Source: Eudorina sp. 2006-703-Eu-15 (lineage: Eukaryota > Chlorophyta > Chlorophyceae > Chlamydomonadales > Volvocaceae). Taken from it: a stretch of DNA of 64,000 nucleotides. A program made the translations under genes and the position numbers. The stretch is from NCBI GenBank assembly GCA_003117195.1, contig BDSI01000059.1, positions 579,481 through 643,480 of the forward strand, written 5' to 3'. Shown here in pieces: positions 1 to 11,148 of the stretch. A model generated the notes under the pieces. The model was not told the origin of the DNA and did no database searches. It worked only from the letters and a program-made list of their open reading frames with translations. The number at the start of each line of letters is the position of its first letter. Position 1 is the first letter of the stretch.

Positions 1-45
1 GGTTGAGTTGGATTGGGCCGGGTGGAGTTGGGGTTGCCCTGCCAC

Positions 46-122
46 ACGCGCCCCTGCCACACGCGCCCCTGCCACACGCGCCCCTGCCACACGCGCCCCT
101 GCCACACGCGCCCCTCTACCCC
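46..122. repeat. 15-bp minisatellite, five copies
   Basis: Five head-to-tail copies of CTGCCACACGCGCCC in the probable last visible intron of the coiled-coil gene. The period is a multiple of three, so it stays open in every frame and produces false ORFs. Confidence 0.9.
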
Positions 123-128
123 TGTCAC

Positions 129-409
129 TCACTCCGCCATCCGTTTCGACGTCTCCGCGTCCGCCCGCTTGGCCTCCAGCTTCTCCTGCTTCCGCTGCGC
201 CTGCATCAGCTCGTTCTCCATGCGGGTGCGCGCCGCCGCCTCCCGCACGTCCAGCGCCCGAAGGTACGCCGCCTGCTTCTCGACCTCCAGAGCGGCCGCA
301 GTGGCCGCCGCCGCGCGCTGCTCCTCCCGCCGCTTGGCCGCCTGGGCAGCCTCCTTGGCCGCCCGCGCCTCCGCCAGCTGCTCGCAAGGGGGGCACACAG
401 TGGGAGGGA

Positions 410-482
<73 letters not shown>

Positions 483-2247
483 GGGGTGACAGGTTTCAGT
501 GTGCGAGGGGTGGGCGAGTGAGACAGTGGGAGAGGCAGAATGTTGAGGTCTTGGGCGGGCCGCGCCGCCTGCGGCAGCTTCCGCGGGCGCAGACAGCCGT
601 CGGCGGCCGCAGCAGACGGACGGAGAAGGACAAAGATGCGACCAGCTGGGGGGCTCGCCATGTCCATGGAGACAGCGAAACCGCAAAGTCGGCCACCCCC
701 CTCTCCCCCCTAGGGAGGTCCTCGTCCTCTGCCACGGCCGCAGCAGCACGGCATCCGCAACGCCCCCCTTCCCATTCCCCCTCCCCTGACGGCTCCCCCT
801 CCCCCTCTCCCTCTCCCTCTCCCTCTCCCCTTCCCTCCCCCTCCCCTTCCCCTGACGGTTACCGCCACCGCCGCACCACGTCAAGCCGTGGGGGGCACAG
901 GTGTGTGGCGAATCGGCAGGCACAGACAAAGCGGATTGACTTAGCCAGGGGGAAGGACGGCCGGGAGGACGGGCTGCTTATTTCGCGATCAGCTCACACT
1001 GGCATCTTTAGGTACGGTAGTGCCCCCCCCGCCCACCCGGCACACCCCCTGTCGCCCCGCCCTCCGCCCCCCGCCCCCGCCGCCCCAGGCCCAGCCCCCT
1101 CCTCCCGCTCCTTCCCGCCCCACCATCTGGTCCCTCTCCGCCCGAATCTGCATCTGCGCCACTCGTTGGCTGTCCAGCCGCTGTCGCGTCTGCGCCTGGT
1201 GCAGCAGCGTTGCGGTGGTCGCCTCCTCCCGCTCAGCCAGCTTCAGGAACTCGTTGGCGATCTGACCGCGGGCGGGGGGAAAGAGGGCGAAGGGCGAAGG
1301 GGGGAGGGAGGGAGGGGCGCGGAAAGGGGGCCAAGGTGGGGGGGAGGGGGTGGGGGCCAAGGGGGAGGCGGGGCAGAGGGGGTTTATAGAAAACTGGTAG
1401 ACATGGGGCAGAACGGGGAAGAAAAGAGTGCCGGGTGCACATGACATCGACCGCCTGTCAAATTACCATCGCCCCCATCCCCCGCCTGCCCCTTTCCTCG
1501 CTCCCGCTCCCTCAGTCCCCTCCCAGCAACCCACCTTGACCTGCCCGTGCTGCGCGATCTGCCTCTCCAGCGCCGCCCGCTGCTCCCGCTGCTGCTCCTT
1601 GAGCCGCCTCGCCGCCTGCTCCTTCTCCCCCAGGAACAGCGCCACGTCCAACGTGTCGATCAGCGCCCACTCGCTGGCGCCCACATTGGCCCGCCGCTCC
1701 GCAGCCGCCGCGCACACCGGCAGCTGCTCCGCCGTGGGTACGAAGACGGAGCGGACCTCGCCGGCGGCGGTGAGCTGGGAGGTGCGGTTGAGGGCCTCCA
1801 GGGCGGCCCGCTGCTTCCGTGTGGTGCTGCGGAGGGACGCTGGCGGGCGGGGTGGGGCGGTGTGGGGGGCGGGGCCGGGAGAGGGAGGGAGGGAGGGATA
1901 TAGGAAACTGGTAGACATATTTTGATATTTTATACTGCGCTGCTGCCAGAGCGAGGGGGGGAGGGAGGGAGGGAGGGAGAGGGGTGCAGGGAATGGGTAT
2001 TTGGTATGTTTTTCGTTGCTGGTATGCTGCGCGCGGCTGCCATGACAGAAAGGGGAGAGGGGGAGGGAACAAGCCCGCCAGCGAGGCAGGGAGAGGGAGA
2101 GGGAGAGAGGGAAGCGGAGGGGTGCAGCGGAGAGGAGCGAAAAGGGAGCGGCTGGGTAACATCCAGCAAGACGTCAGCAGTCGTACACAAGGAGGCGGAG
2201 GAGGAGTTTGCGGACGGGGTTCAGGATCGGCGGGGGGGCCGGGGCAC

Positions 2248-2303
<56 letters not shown>

Positions 2304-2873
2304 CGGTCGAGGTCGACGCATGCGGTGCGTACGGTGGCGGCGGGCGCCCTCACCCGAATTCATGCGTGTGGGCTGCTCCTTCCGCTCCGGAACCACGGAG
2401 GGTCCAAAGTACTCCGGGGGGGCAGTCCGGTGGGTGTCCAGGGAGGTCTCCCGGAAGATGGCGGGGGGGCGCTGGTGGCGGCTCTGAGGGAACGGGCGGC
2501 GGAGGGGGAGCAGGGGGGTAGCAGTCGGGGTGCGTGTGCGTGTGCAATAACACGGGAGGTCCACCCCTCACTGCACACGGCATGCGGGTGGTCGCGAAGG
2601 TGTTGAGGTTTGGATGATTACGTCCGCCAATGGTCAGCGGTGTGCGGCGGGCGGCGGGCGGATGGTGGTGGTGGTGCGGGGGGGGGGGGTACGGTACTGG
2701 TGCACGCCAAATTATGACCCAATGGACGTTGGGCCCAAGCTTTGCAGGATAGTTGTTCGGACAAGGACCCGGGCATTCACAGATAGGCTTGGCGGGGCCC
2801 TCACCCTTCCTTTCGACTCCTCCTGCGCCTTGATGGCGAGGAGCTTGCCGATTTGCTCGCCCGTTGAGGGCAT
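129..2873 (-). CDS. Coiled-coil protein, five exons visible, probably cut by the left window edge
   Basis: Exons 2873-2805, 2471-2354, 1839-1535, 1261-1124 and 377-133 join in phase with GT..AG borders and give about 291 residues. The first exon starts MPSTGEQIGKLL. Exon 2 carries a short PPEYFGPSVVPERKEQPTR segment. From exon 3 on the chain is almost pure Glu/Gln/Arg/Ala heptad-type sequence (for example EKEQAARRLKEQQREQ and ARTRMENELMQAQRKQEK), as in structural coiled-coil proteins; many ciliary proteins look like this, but I do not recognise the family. The last visible exon ends either at a TGA (129-131) or, more likely, at the strong donor GTGAGT right after GA at 133, with the rest off the window. 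The introns hold (TG)n, (AC)n and CCCTC repeats. Confidence 0.7.
411..482. repeat. (TG)n followed by (GA)n microsatellite
   Basis: About 53 bp of TG dinucleotides run straight into about 18 bp of GA. It is intronic in the coiled-coil gene. Confidence 0.95.
2249..2299. repeat. (AC)n microsatellite
   Basis: About 50 bp of AC repeats in the intron between exons 2 and 3 of the coiled-coil gene. Confidence 0.95.
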
Positions 2874-4678
2874 CTTCGCGTGGGTCTGCGAAACATGACA
2901 TAAATGCGCATGTAGTAGCATAACTTATGGGGCAAGGCTGTAGAGGTGTTGCTAAGTCCGTATCCCGCGGCGTCCGCGGACCACCATCAGCCAGGATAGT
3001 AGCTTGCAGACAACATCTAAAGCATCATTACCTATCTACAACGCCAAATAATCGGTCGTGTGCTGCAGTCCTGTAAACGCCTGCCGGGGAGCTTCTTGAA
3101 ACACCGTCAGTGATCTCCAAGAAAAACAATGTCTCAGTGAAACAATCACTTAGTTACAAAATACAGTATAAGTCAATGTTATTGAAGCTTGCGTGCGCGT
3201 GGGTGACGCTGAATCGCAACGCTGAGCAAGGCAAAAACGCCGTAATGAAGGGACTCTAGCATGTAACTGATGGATTGAATAAGCTAAGGTTTTCCTAAGT
3301 ATGGCCCGTCTTGTGTTCTATCTTGCCTTAAGGATTGTCGACTTTGTCGTAACCATCGCAGAAAGACCCTTTACTATACCTGTTGACATTGTAAATTGCT
3401 AGAATACTCGTAGGTTGTCGAAATCTGTTATATAAGTGTTTGAAAGAAGTGACTCGCTGCTGGGTACCAAGCCACACACTGTTGCCGGGGCCGGCCCATG
3501 CCTTAATGTACAGGACTCTATCAACGCCTGAATACAACGTGACCGCTGTACCCGTATCGAGGAACTTCGGGGAACTAGGGCCGCAGACTTGACAGCCCAA
3601 ATAATGCGCCGTCATCATTCCCCGCGACGCGATGCACAGCTTCCCTGGAACGCAATTTGCCACCGGTGGCCACGGAGGATAATGGGGCGCGCTGAGGGGC
3701 CCCCAGGAGCCAGGACCACAGGCCCGCATTAGCTCAGTCCCGTCCCACCTGCCCAGCGCCTGCCCCTTGACGCCAGGAGTGCAGCCATGAGACCTCATGC
3801 TCAGTGAAGCCAATGCATGGGGCGGGTTCGAAGCGGTCGCCATGTACGTAATGCAACCGCGTGACAGCAGCACAGCTGCACAGATTGGGTGCATGAGCGG
3901 TGCATGTTGCCTGGCGGTGTCGAAGTCCTCCGCCCCATCCATGCAAGGCAGGAGAAAACCCTGAGTGATAATGAGCAAGCAGGTGTTTGAAACCTCAAGC
4001 AAATATGTGAGAGAGCGACTGCTGCCTGCACACATTTGTGCGGACTTACAGACCCTGGCGACAACGGACGACAGGGGACGACACGCACCGGAGGTGCCGA
4101 CAGCTCGGCATCAACGCATCATATTCACCGTATCCCACAATCTATGGAAAGGGCGTGATCTTTGTTCAGTTCGTTTGAATATAAACTCAGGTCAGTTTGG
4201 AAGCGTTCCGGTACGCCGCGGTACGCAGAGGACCCGTCCATCTATCCAAAGGGCGATCCAAGGTTTACATGCACCGTGCAATCAGTGATCACAAGAACGC
4301 AAGAATTTGGTTTGGCGTTGAATTTCTCAGCATAGCTCTCACATTGTTGATGAAAGGCATGTACCAACACACGGCCTTGCATACGGCGAACACATCGCCG
4401 CAATGCGGTACCTTAAGAGCTGGCGTGTACAGGTACTACGGCCTGCTTACATGTTGCCAAAAATGACAGTGACGTTGACATGTCCAGATGTCCTGCATGG
4501 GGAAAACGGACGCGTCGGTTTGTTGTACGGTGGTAATTGACGAAGGCTTGTCGTCAAGCATATTTCCTTATGCTTTTACATTGAGCGAATAAAATACATT
4601 GAGTCGTATATCTATTATTTTCACTATCTTTTAATTACCCAATAGCGAAACAGTTGTTTCCCGTCGGCCGGTTTCAAA
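2874..4678. other. Divergent spacer between coiled-coil and PLAC8 genes
   Basis: About 1.8 kb between two divergent start codons, so it should hold both promoters. I see no clear promoter motif. The only coding signal is the open frame on the - strand at 3328-4035, described separately. Confidence 0.5.
3328..4035 (-). CDS. Unidentified open frame of 235 codons
   Basis: An uninterrupted frame in DNA that is not extremely GC-rich, which makes it unlikely to be pure chance. A good acceptor (TATCACTCAG) lies inside it near 3960, so the real exon may begin there with GFLLPCMDGAEDFD. The product has many Cys, Gly and Trp residues but matches no family I recognise. It could be one exon of an unmodelled gene, a decayed gene, or a chance frame. 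No partner exons were found. Confidence 0.25.
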   Translation of the reverse strand: MCAGSSRSLTYLLEVSNTCLLIITQGFLLPCMDGAEDFDTARQHAPLMHPICAAVLLSRGCITYMATASNPPHALASLSMRSHGCTPGVKGQALGRWDGTELMRACGPGSWGPLSAPHYPPWPPVANCVPGKLCIASRGMMTAHYLGCQVCGPSSPKFLDTGTAVTLYSGVDRVLYIKAWAGPGNSVWLGTQQRVTSFKHLYNRFRQPTSILAIYNVNRYSKGSFCDGYDKVDNP

Positions 4679-6710
4679 ATGAGGCCCGCTGCGCAGGGCG
4701 CATGGAGCACAGGATTGTGTGAATGCTGTGCTGATCCTGGTGGTTGCTCGACATGTTGTAAGTTCACGTTTGGGCCGCTCAGCTCCAAGTGAGCTTCTTG
4801 TGACGGTCAGTCGTGTACAATGTCACCTCGCAGGCTATGCTTATTGGTGTCCGTGCTGCCAATATGGACAAAACGTTCAACGTATGGCATCAGGGGTAAG
4901 ACGACTCCCTCCAAATGGTTTTACGTGAACCTACCTGCTCCGGCGGATGGTCCGACTGCTAAGACCCGCGAGCAAGGGACTTGCTCATTTACCGCATTTC
5001 ATAACATGTAACGTTTTGCAGACAACAAATCAGGCCGCCTCGGTATAGTGCCGCCTTCCACGTGGCTACATGCCAACATCGCTGACTGCCTGCGGCGTCC
5101 CCTGCGCTCCCACCCATGCGCCACCCATCACAGGAGGTCTGCTGTGGGGGCAACTGCTGCGGGGGATGTTGCTGCTACTGCATTATGCTCGACCTCGGAC
5201 TGTGCTGCTTCCTCCATAGCTGCTCTCGCGGATGGCTCCGCAGAAAATACGGCATCCCAGGCGATCCCTGCCAAGGTCCGTGCGCGGCCACCCGGACTCA
5301 CTCTCCACCTGTCCCTCCCTCGTGTTGGCTGCGGTGTTCAGCGAAAGAGGAATCCCGCCCGAGCACCGTATCCCCCTGGAGTTGGGCTTCCGCTCCTGAT
5401 TTGAGTGCAGCAACTCCTGCATCTCGCACCAGCCGCTACCCACCCGGACCGCCCCGCCCTGCGGCTCCGCAACGCCACAACGCCGCCATGTCCATGTCAT
5501 GCAGCATCTCAGACACTCGCACTGCCCTCCTCACTGTCCTTTCTGCTGTCCCCTTACCGCCCGAGGTATCCGGTTCGGCCCCTGCCCTGCCCTGCCCTGC
5601 CTATCACTCTGTTGCGTCGTCCAACCCGCACTTTGACATACGCAGACTGCTGCATCGCGTTGTGCTGCGCCGCCTGCGCGCTCTGCCAAGAGCACCGAGA
5701 GCTCACTATACGGCACCTACAGCCCGGTGAGTTGGTTTTTACATGTCGTACCGCACTTGTACGACCAACCCAAGATGTAGTTGTACGACAACCCGGATTA
5801 TGGTACGCGCGTGCTCTGAAGTGCGGGGCACAACCACTGCGGCGCACATCTGGTTCTATAGTAGTACCGTTACAGTGTGGATAGGCTTCCGGGCCCTGTC
5901 TAAGGGTTTATGTCGCGGTTTTATATGATGCTATAGGACACCTTCAACCATCATCACACCGAACCTACGCCATACAAACCGAGGGTCCAAGGCGGTTGAT
6001 CCTGCCAACCAAGGATCCCACCTCATCCATTCACCCGCACATCCGTAGAGACAGAGGGTTCAGCAATCGCCACCGATCTAGCGTGCGAATCTCAATCCAT
6101 CAACTGTGATTTCAACTACACATCTCAGCAGCTAGCCATAATCTCATGCTCCCGAACAATGTCGGGGGTCACCCTGGGACTCGAACCCATGACCTTAAAC
6201 CGCCTAACCGCGGTAGTGTCACCTGACCTGGTTCTGGGGTCGACGTTGGCTCGAACGGCCAGTCTACTCATCCTGCTCGCACCCCCTGCTCGCCAATCCT
6301 GTCACCGGAACGGCCTCCCGACAGGCGGCAAAGAGATGGCCACGGCCGCAACCAACAACAAGGTGCACCCGGTGAATCAGGGCGGCGCGCCGGCGCCGGT
6401 GGTCATGGTGGCGCCGCCGACGGCACCCCAACCGCAGCAGCAGGCTTTCGCGGCACCGCCGCAGCAGGCGTACGTGCCACCCCCGCAGGCGTACGCGCCG
6501 CCCCCGCAGGCATATGCCCAGCCGTACGCCCAGCCCTACGCGCAGCCCTACGCGCAGCCGCCACCACAGGCGTACGCCCAGCCGTACGCCCAGCCGCCGC
6601 CACAGCCGTACGCGCAGCCGTACGCGCAGCAGCCCATGTTTGTCCCGGCGCAGGGCGTGTATGTCCAGAAACACCGTCGCGGCAGCCGCAGTGGCAGCGA
6701 CAGCGACTGA
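4679..6710 (+). CDS. PLAC8 family Cys-rich protein with YAQP-repeat tail
   Basis: Exons 4679-4757, 4834-4895, 5134-5275, 5646-5726 and 6325-6710 join in phase to 249 residues; the last donor CCCG|GTGAGT and acceptor CCCGACAG agree in phase. The N-terminal 120 residues are a full PLAC8 domain: WSTGLCECC near residue 9, then YWCPCCQYGQN, a Cys cluster (CCGGNCCGGCCCYC), LRRKYGIPGDPC and finally CALCQEHREL. Proteins of this family (plant PCR, fruit-weight FW2.2, animal PLAC8) are small membrane-associated proteins tied to metal handling or organ and cell size. The C-terminal 125 residues are low complexity, mostly Pro-Gln-Ala-Tyr in YAQP/PPQAYAP units, ending in a basic Arg-Ser-Asp tail. The start ATG lies directly before the conserved WSTG motif. 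Intron 4 carries a SINE in antisense orientation. Confidence 0.9.
5858..6227 (-). mobile_element. tRNA-related SINE, copy 1
   Basis: About 370 bp, nearly identical to the element at 31691-32072 in inverse orientation. Read on the - strand it starts GTCAGGTGACACTACCGCGG, has a perfect pol III B-box (GGTTCGAGTCC) inside a tRNA-like T-arm, and ends in a short TAC-repeat tail. It is flanked by the direct repeat CTGGTTCT at 5850-5857 and 6228-6235, a target-site duplication. It sits in intron 4 of the PLAC8 gene, antisense to it. Confidence 0.88.
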
Positions 6711-8620
6711 GCTCTCCTGTTGAACTGAGGTCCCGGTGTTGTTACCTTGCAAGTCGCCTGGGGAACTTGCCGCGCTGGGCAGTCTAGGGACCCGCCCGCG
6801 TCCGCCTGAGCGAAAGGTCGAGGACCCACCCGCCGCGAGCATCCTGCCCGCTGCAGCAGGCGCTGCGTCTCATGCCGTAAAGCGACCGAAAGCACGCACG
6901 CGGCTTGGGGGTGTCGACATGTCTTTCCTCTCTCGCCTTCCTGGTCTTGTTCTTGGGGCATACACCTTGCGCGGCATGAACGCATGATGTTCCGCCGTCT
7001 GTGTGTGAATGTGCATAGAATTAAACCTGATGCGTATGTGTGTGAGCCTAGAGAATGAATTGGAGGGCCCAATCCAGGTGTTGTACAGGAGTGTACGGCG
7101 CAAATTCCTTCCTAAGTCCGTGTACATGCTGCAAACCATTCCGTACTGATCGGTACGACACCGTGCTGACGCGGGAACGCGCACCTGTCCGTGACATCAG
7201 ACGGCATTTGTTAGGAGACAGTGGAACCGTTTACGACTGCTAACGTTACTGGATTCTTGACATACACTGAATGAAAAGGGCGCCAGTGTGTGCCGTGTGT
7301 ACTGGGTGGTCGCAGTCGCACATTCGTACGCCTTTGAGTCGTGCGTGACTGCGTGTGTTTGACCTGGTTTGACGGCGCGCTGGGTTCTGCTGCGGAGGTG
7401 CAGGGAGTGCGGGTGGCAGGGGCGTCGAGCCGCGTGGGGAGGACATAACTGGAGGTGGAAGGTTGCGTATCCGCAGGCATTTAGCCCGTTGCGTGCGTAT
7501 GTATATATTTTAACCATATATGCAATATATTAAACTTCATGTACGTTACAACTTGAGTTACTACGTTAGTGACACGATCTACGTTTATTCTAGTTCTGTG
7601 CCTTATTGCCAAGGTGGTGTTGCGCTTGTCTTGAGCGGTCGCTGCGGGTGGCTTGATTCTACGGCGGGGACTCAGCCGAGGAGGGGCACCAACGCCCACG
7701 CGCCAAAGACGTGGTGCTTGCTTGCTGCGAGGGTTGTACCAATTTTCAACAATTGACAATCCACGAATCCGGAGCTCTTGGCTCGGCCGGTGTTCTGTTC
7801 TGCTGGCCGGTGGCTCACATGTTGCCGTTCAGGGATGCTTTCGGAGGCCGCATACTGACCCACGGGACTGAGACTTAATGAAGAGCCAGTCGTACACAGC
7901 ACGACACATGGGTTAGACACAAATGGCCTACCGGATGATTTGGGACCCATTTGAGCATCCTTGAATGGGAACGTCAGTACGGCTATGCCGTACCGGCAAG
8001 CAAGGCAGCTGGCTGACAGCGAGCGGACCCATGATGCAGATGCGCCCCATGGGTCGTTATAGCAAATAACTAACCTCAGTCATTCCAATCCAACCGACCA
8101 GGGATTCCGAAACAACATACAAAATTGTCAGGATTGTGACATTCAATTGAGATGGGAGAGTGCGGGTCGTAACCCGCAAGCCCCGGTCCCTTCATACACT
8201 AAACTACAGGACCCCGTCAGGCGGTCCGGGCTCCACTCGTGTGGAAGGTACCCGAACCCTCCTACCTGCCTAGCTACTCACAGATGCGCAATCGGACCAC
8301 CAATCCCCCAGACCGGCGACAGACACAAACCGCCAGGACCGGGCACAATATCCCAGCATAACAATATGAGCCAATGTTGTACGGCACATGCGTGATGCGC
8401 ATGCTGCGGGTTTGCTTCTAGCGCTATACGGTGGATGACCGGCCAGGTCCCCGGGACAATGGGCCTTATATGCTTAGCTGTGTGGTGCACCTTGGTGCAC
8501 TGTGGCGCCTCCCGAACCCCAGAAAAGTAATGCGTGCATCATCAAAGTCTTCGGCCTCGTCTCGCTCCATCCTCCAACGGGCGTCATGAAATGAAAATCG
8601 TCACTCTTTGCGCTTGTGCA
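6711..8620. other. Convergent spacer between PLAC8 and WSC genes
   Basis: Both flanking genes end here. No open frame with exon-like borders or recognisable domain was found on either strand. It presumably holds the two 3' untranslated regions. Confidence 0.5.
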
Positions 8621-11148
8621 TCACGGCAGCTTCTTGCAGGCCCGGTACGAGGTGCCGTACGTCTTGTAGCCGCGGACAACGGACATGAGGTAGCACCATT
8701 GGGTCGTCTGCGCAGAGGAACGGGCGCCATCAGGATAGAGGGAAATTAGTAACAGGGAAACATTGGTTCGTTTATGCAATGTATGGTGAGGAAGTTAACG
8801 ACGACCCGCGGGGTCCGCTGTAACATCCTTAATAATAAGGCTACATAATCAGACGAACACTAGAAAGGCCACCTGGACCAGACCCGGTCATGCACCGGCG
8901 CCGGACCGTTGCCAACATGCCAACTCAACATGTGCAGAGGCTCCAGGCGCAGGGCACACACAAACGTCCCGCGGTGAAAGTAAATATCACCTTGTAGTAA
9001 AAGCCCTGGCACGCGACATCAGAGGCGCAGGCCGCCTTGCACTGGTCGGCGTTGACGGCCGACGGGTTCTTGGTGCTGAGCTTGATCTTGGTCAGCTCGT
9101 CGCCCCACAGGGAGGTGCCGTCGCGGCAGGTGAACTCTGCACGCGGCGGCGATAGGAGTGTGGTGGTGGTGGTGGTGGTGGTGGACACAAGCGGTGTGTC
9201 GCCAGTCACACCCGCCGGCAATGCGGTTAACGCCAGGGACCTGGCCGCCTCCGCAGAGTGGACCTTCCCGAAACCCTGACCTCAAGCCATGAACCCGACA
9301 TAACCAGACGTTCATTCATTCATAATCCAAGTCATGTACCCGACAAATATATGAGAAACCTCGAACAGACAGACATTCAACAACGTTCACATCTGCGAGC
9401 GGGTCTAGGTGTGGACGTCCAGGGTGCGGAATGCTGGGCGCGCAACACCGAACAACCTCCACACATTACATGGGCGAGGTAGACAAGTCACCGGACGAAC
9501 ACCCTTGGCAGCATTGCTGATACCCCTCAACCGCCGCGTCGCAAATCATCCAGCGACTCGGTTCACTGCCGCGATTTCCAACATCCCGTGAGAACCGCTG
9601 GCAGTGTCAGGCAACTGCGAACTGCACCTGCGGGCGGCGGCGGCGCAGGTGACGGCGGCGGTGAGACGTCGGGGTTCGAATAGTCGGGGACGTAATCAGG
9701 AGTTGGCGGCGGCCGCGGCGGCCGGGGGCTGGGGGGCCGACGGAGCGGGACGCCAGGCACCAGCGGCCTCAGCGGAGAGTTGGGCGGCGAGGGCGGCAGG
9801 AAGTTGTTGTCGGGGTTGCAGGACACGTTGAGCCGCGCTGCGGGTAGAGGACCGGATGGGCGGAGGCATGGGATGAGGCATGGGCGGACGGGTTTAAAGT
9901 AATCGCGGGGAGGGGCCCCGATAGGCCAGGCGCTGTTGCGCGCAGATGACCGAGGGAGCTGGTGGTACAGACCGCGCAGAGATCAGTCGCGAAGCGCTTC
10001 CTTGCAGAAGTATCGAGCACGGCTCACATGCTAAGATCATCCTGTTGTGCGCTGGCCACGCCCCAACAAAAGGATTACTGAATTTAATGGTGAATGAACG
10101 AATCAACGTTACAGCAGACCCCAAAGGAAAGGTGGGATGTTTCTTTTCAACCCCAAAGGAGTGGTGTCGTGGTGACGCACACGCATGCTGCGGGCGCCAA
10201 GCGGAACTATTGGACGTGCCTGGGCTTGACTGCGGCGGCAGCGCATGTGTGGACTGCGACCGGTGCACGAATGGACCGCATCGGAGGACAGCCGCTCATA
10301 AGGAGCATCCAAAGGAACACTCACGGCAGAGGCCCATGCTGAAGACGGATGCCTTGTCGATCGCGCCGCACTCCTTGGGTTCAGGGCCGTCTGGGATGCA
10401 GTTCAGCGGGCAGTCCTCGTCGCTCAGCGCCCAGCCGAGCACCGCGCTGTTTCCGCCGTAACAGCTGGTGATGTTGGCAATCGCGAAGTACTCATAGCCG
10501 CCGCTCACGGCTGCGTTGTAGCAGTCCAGGAGCTGGATGGGGTTGGCGTCGCTGAGCAGCAGGACCGGCAGGGGAGCCGCGGCCGGGTCATCGACAGGTG
10601 GCACCAGGCAGCCCTCGTAGCAAACGGTGTCGTTGTCAGCTGCACAATTTGAAAAAAAGGATCCATTGGAATGTCACATGAATCGAATTTGTAATCGTGG
10701 AAAAGGCTGTCGGTGAAGGCTTGTCCTTGAAATTTGAACTGAAACGCCAGACGGTAGGTTATGTACTGAAGATTGTAACGTTGGATATCTAATATGCGAA
10801 ATGTGCAATGATATGTCTTACTTTGAGTCAACTTGCGACCTGTTGTCCGCAGTTGCCGAGAATGAGCTGTCGCAGCTGTCGCAGCATCCTGTTGACAAAG
10901 ACGCAAGCATGAAAGGGCAATGTGATTTTAAATTGAATCGAATCATCCAGTGACTGATGTCATTCATGCTCACGATGTGGGCAACTATCAAGAACTTGTG
11001 CTTGCACTCGGAACATTTTGACGGCGTTTAGGCGCGTGTTATTTACCTTGTAATAGTCAACATGTAGTTTCTGTGCTGCACTGACCGCATGAAGAGCTAT
11101 TAATAAAAGGCAAGCAGCGGAAAGGACCCGTGTGGCCGTCATTGACAT
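8621..11148 (-). CDS. Secreted WSC domain + proline-rich linker + PAN/Apple protein
   Basis: Exons 11148-11047, 10888-10822, 10639-10325, 9837-9628, 9136-8991 and 8707-8621 join in phase to 308 residues. Residues 1-25 are a signal peptide (MSMTATRVLSAACLLLIALH, then AVSA). Exon 3 is a WSC domain: YEGCL, CYNAAVSGGYEYFAI, SCYGGNSA and ALSDEDCPLNC. Exon 4 is a Pro/Ser-rich linker (PPPTPDYVPDYSNP and PPPSPAPPPPA) of the hydroxyproline-rod type seen in volvocine wall proteins. Exons 5-6 form a PAN/Apple-like module with CRDGTSLW, CKAACASDVACQGFYYK and WCYLMSVVRGYKTY. WSC and PAN modules bind carbohydrate or protein, so an extracellular-matrix or wall role is likely. An upstream in-frame ATG at 11196 is less likely because it would bury the signal peptide. 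Confidence 0.87.

Noticed and set aside
8..1444. 478-codon + strand open frame
   Set aside because: Runs through in-phase 15-bp repeats, (TG)n and CCCTCC tracts and is antisense to phase-consistent coiled-coil exons on the - strand.
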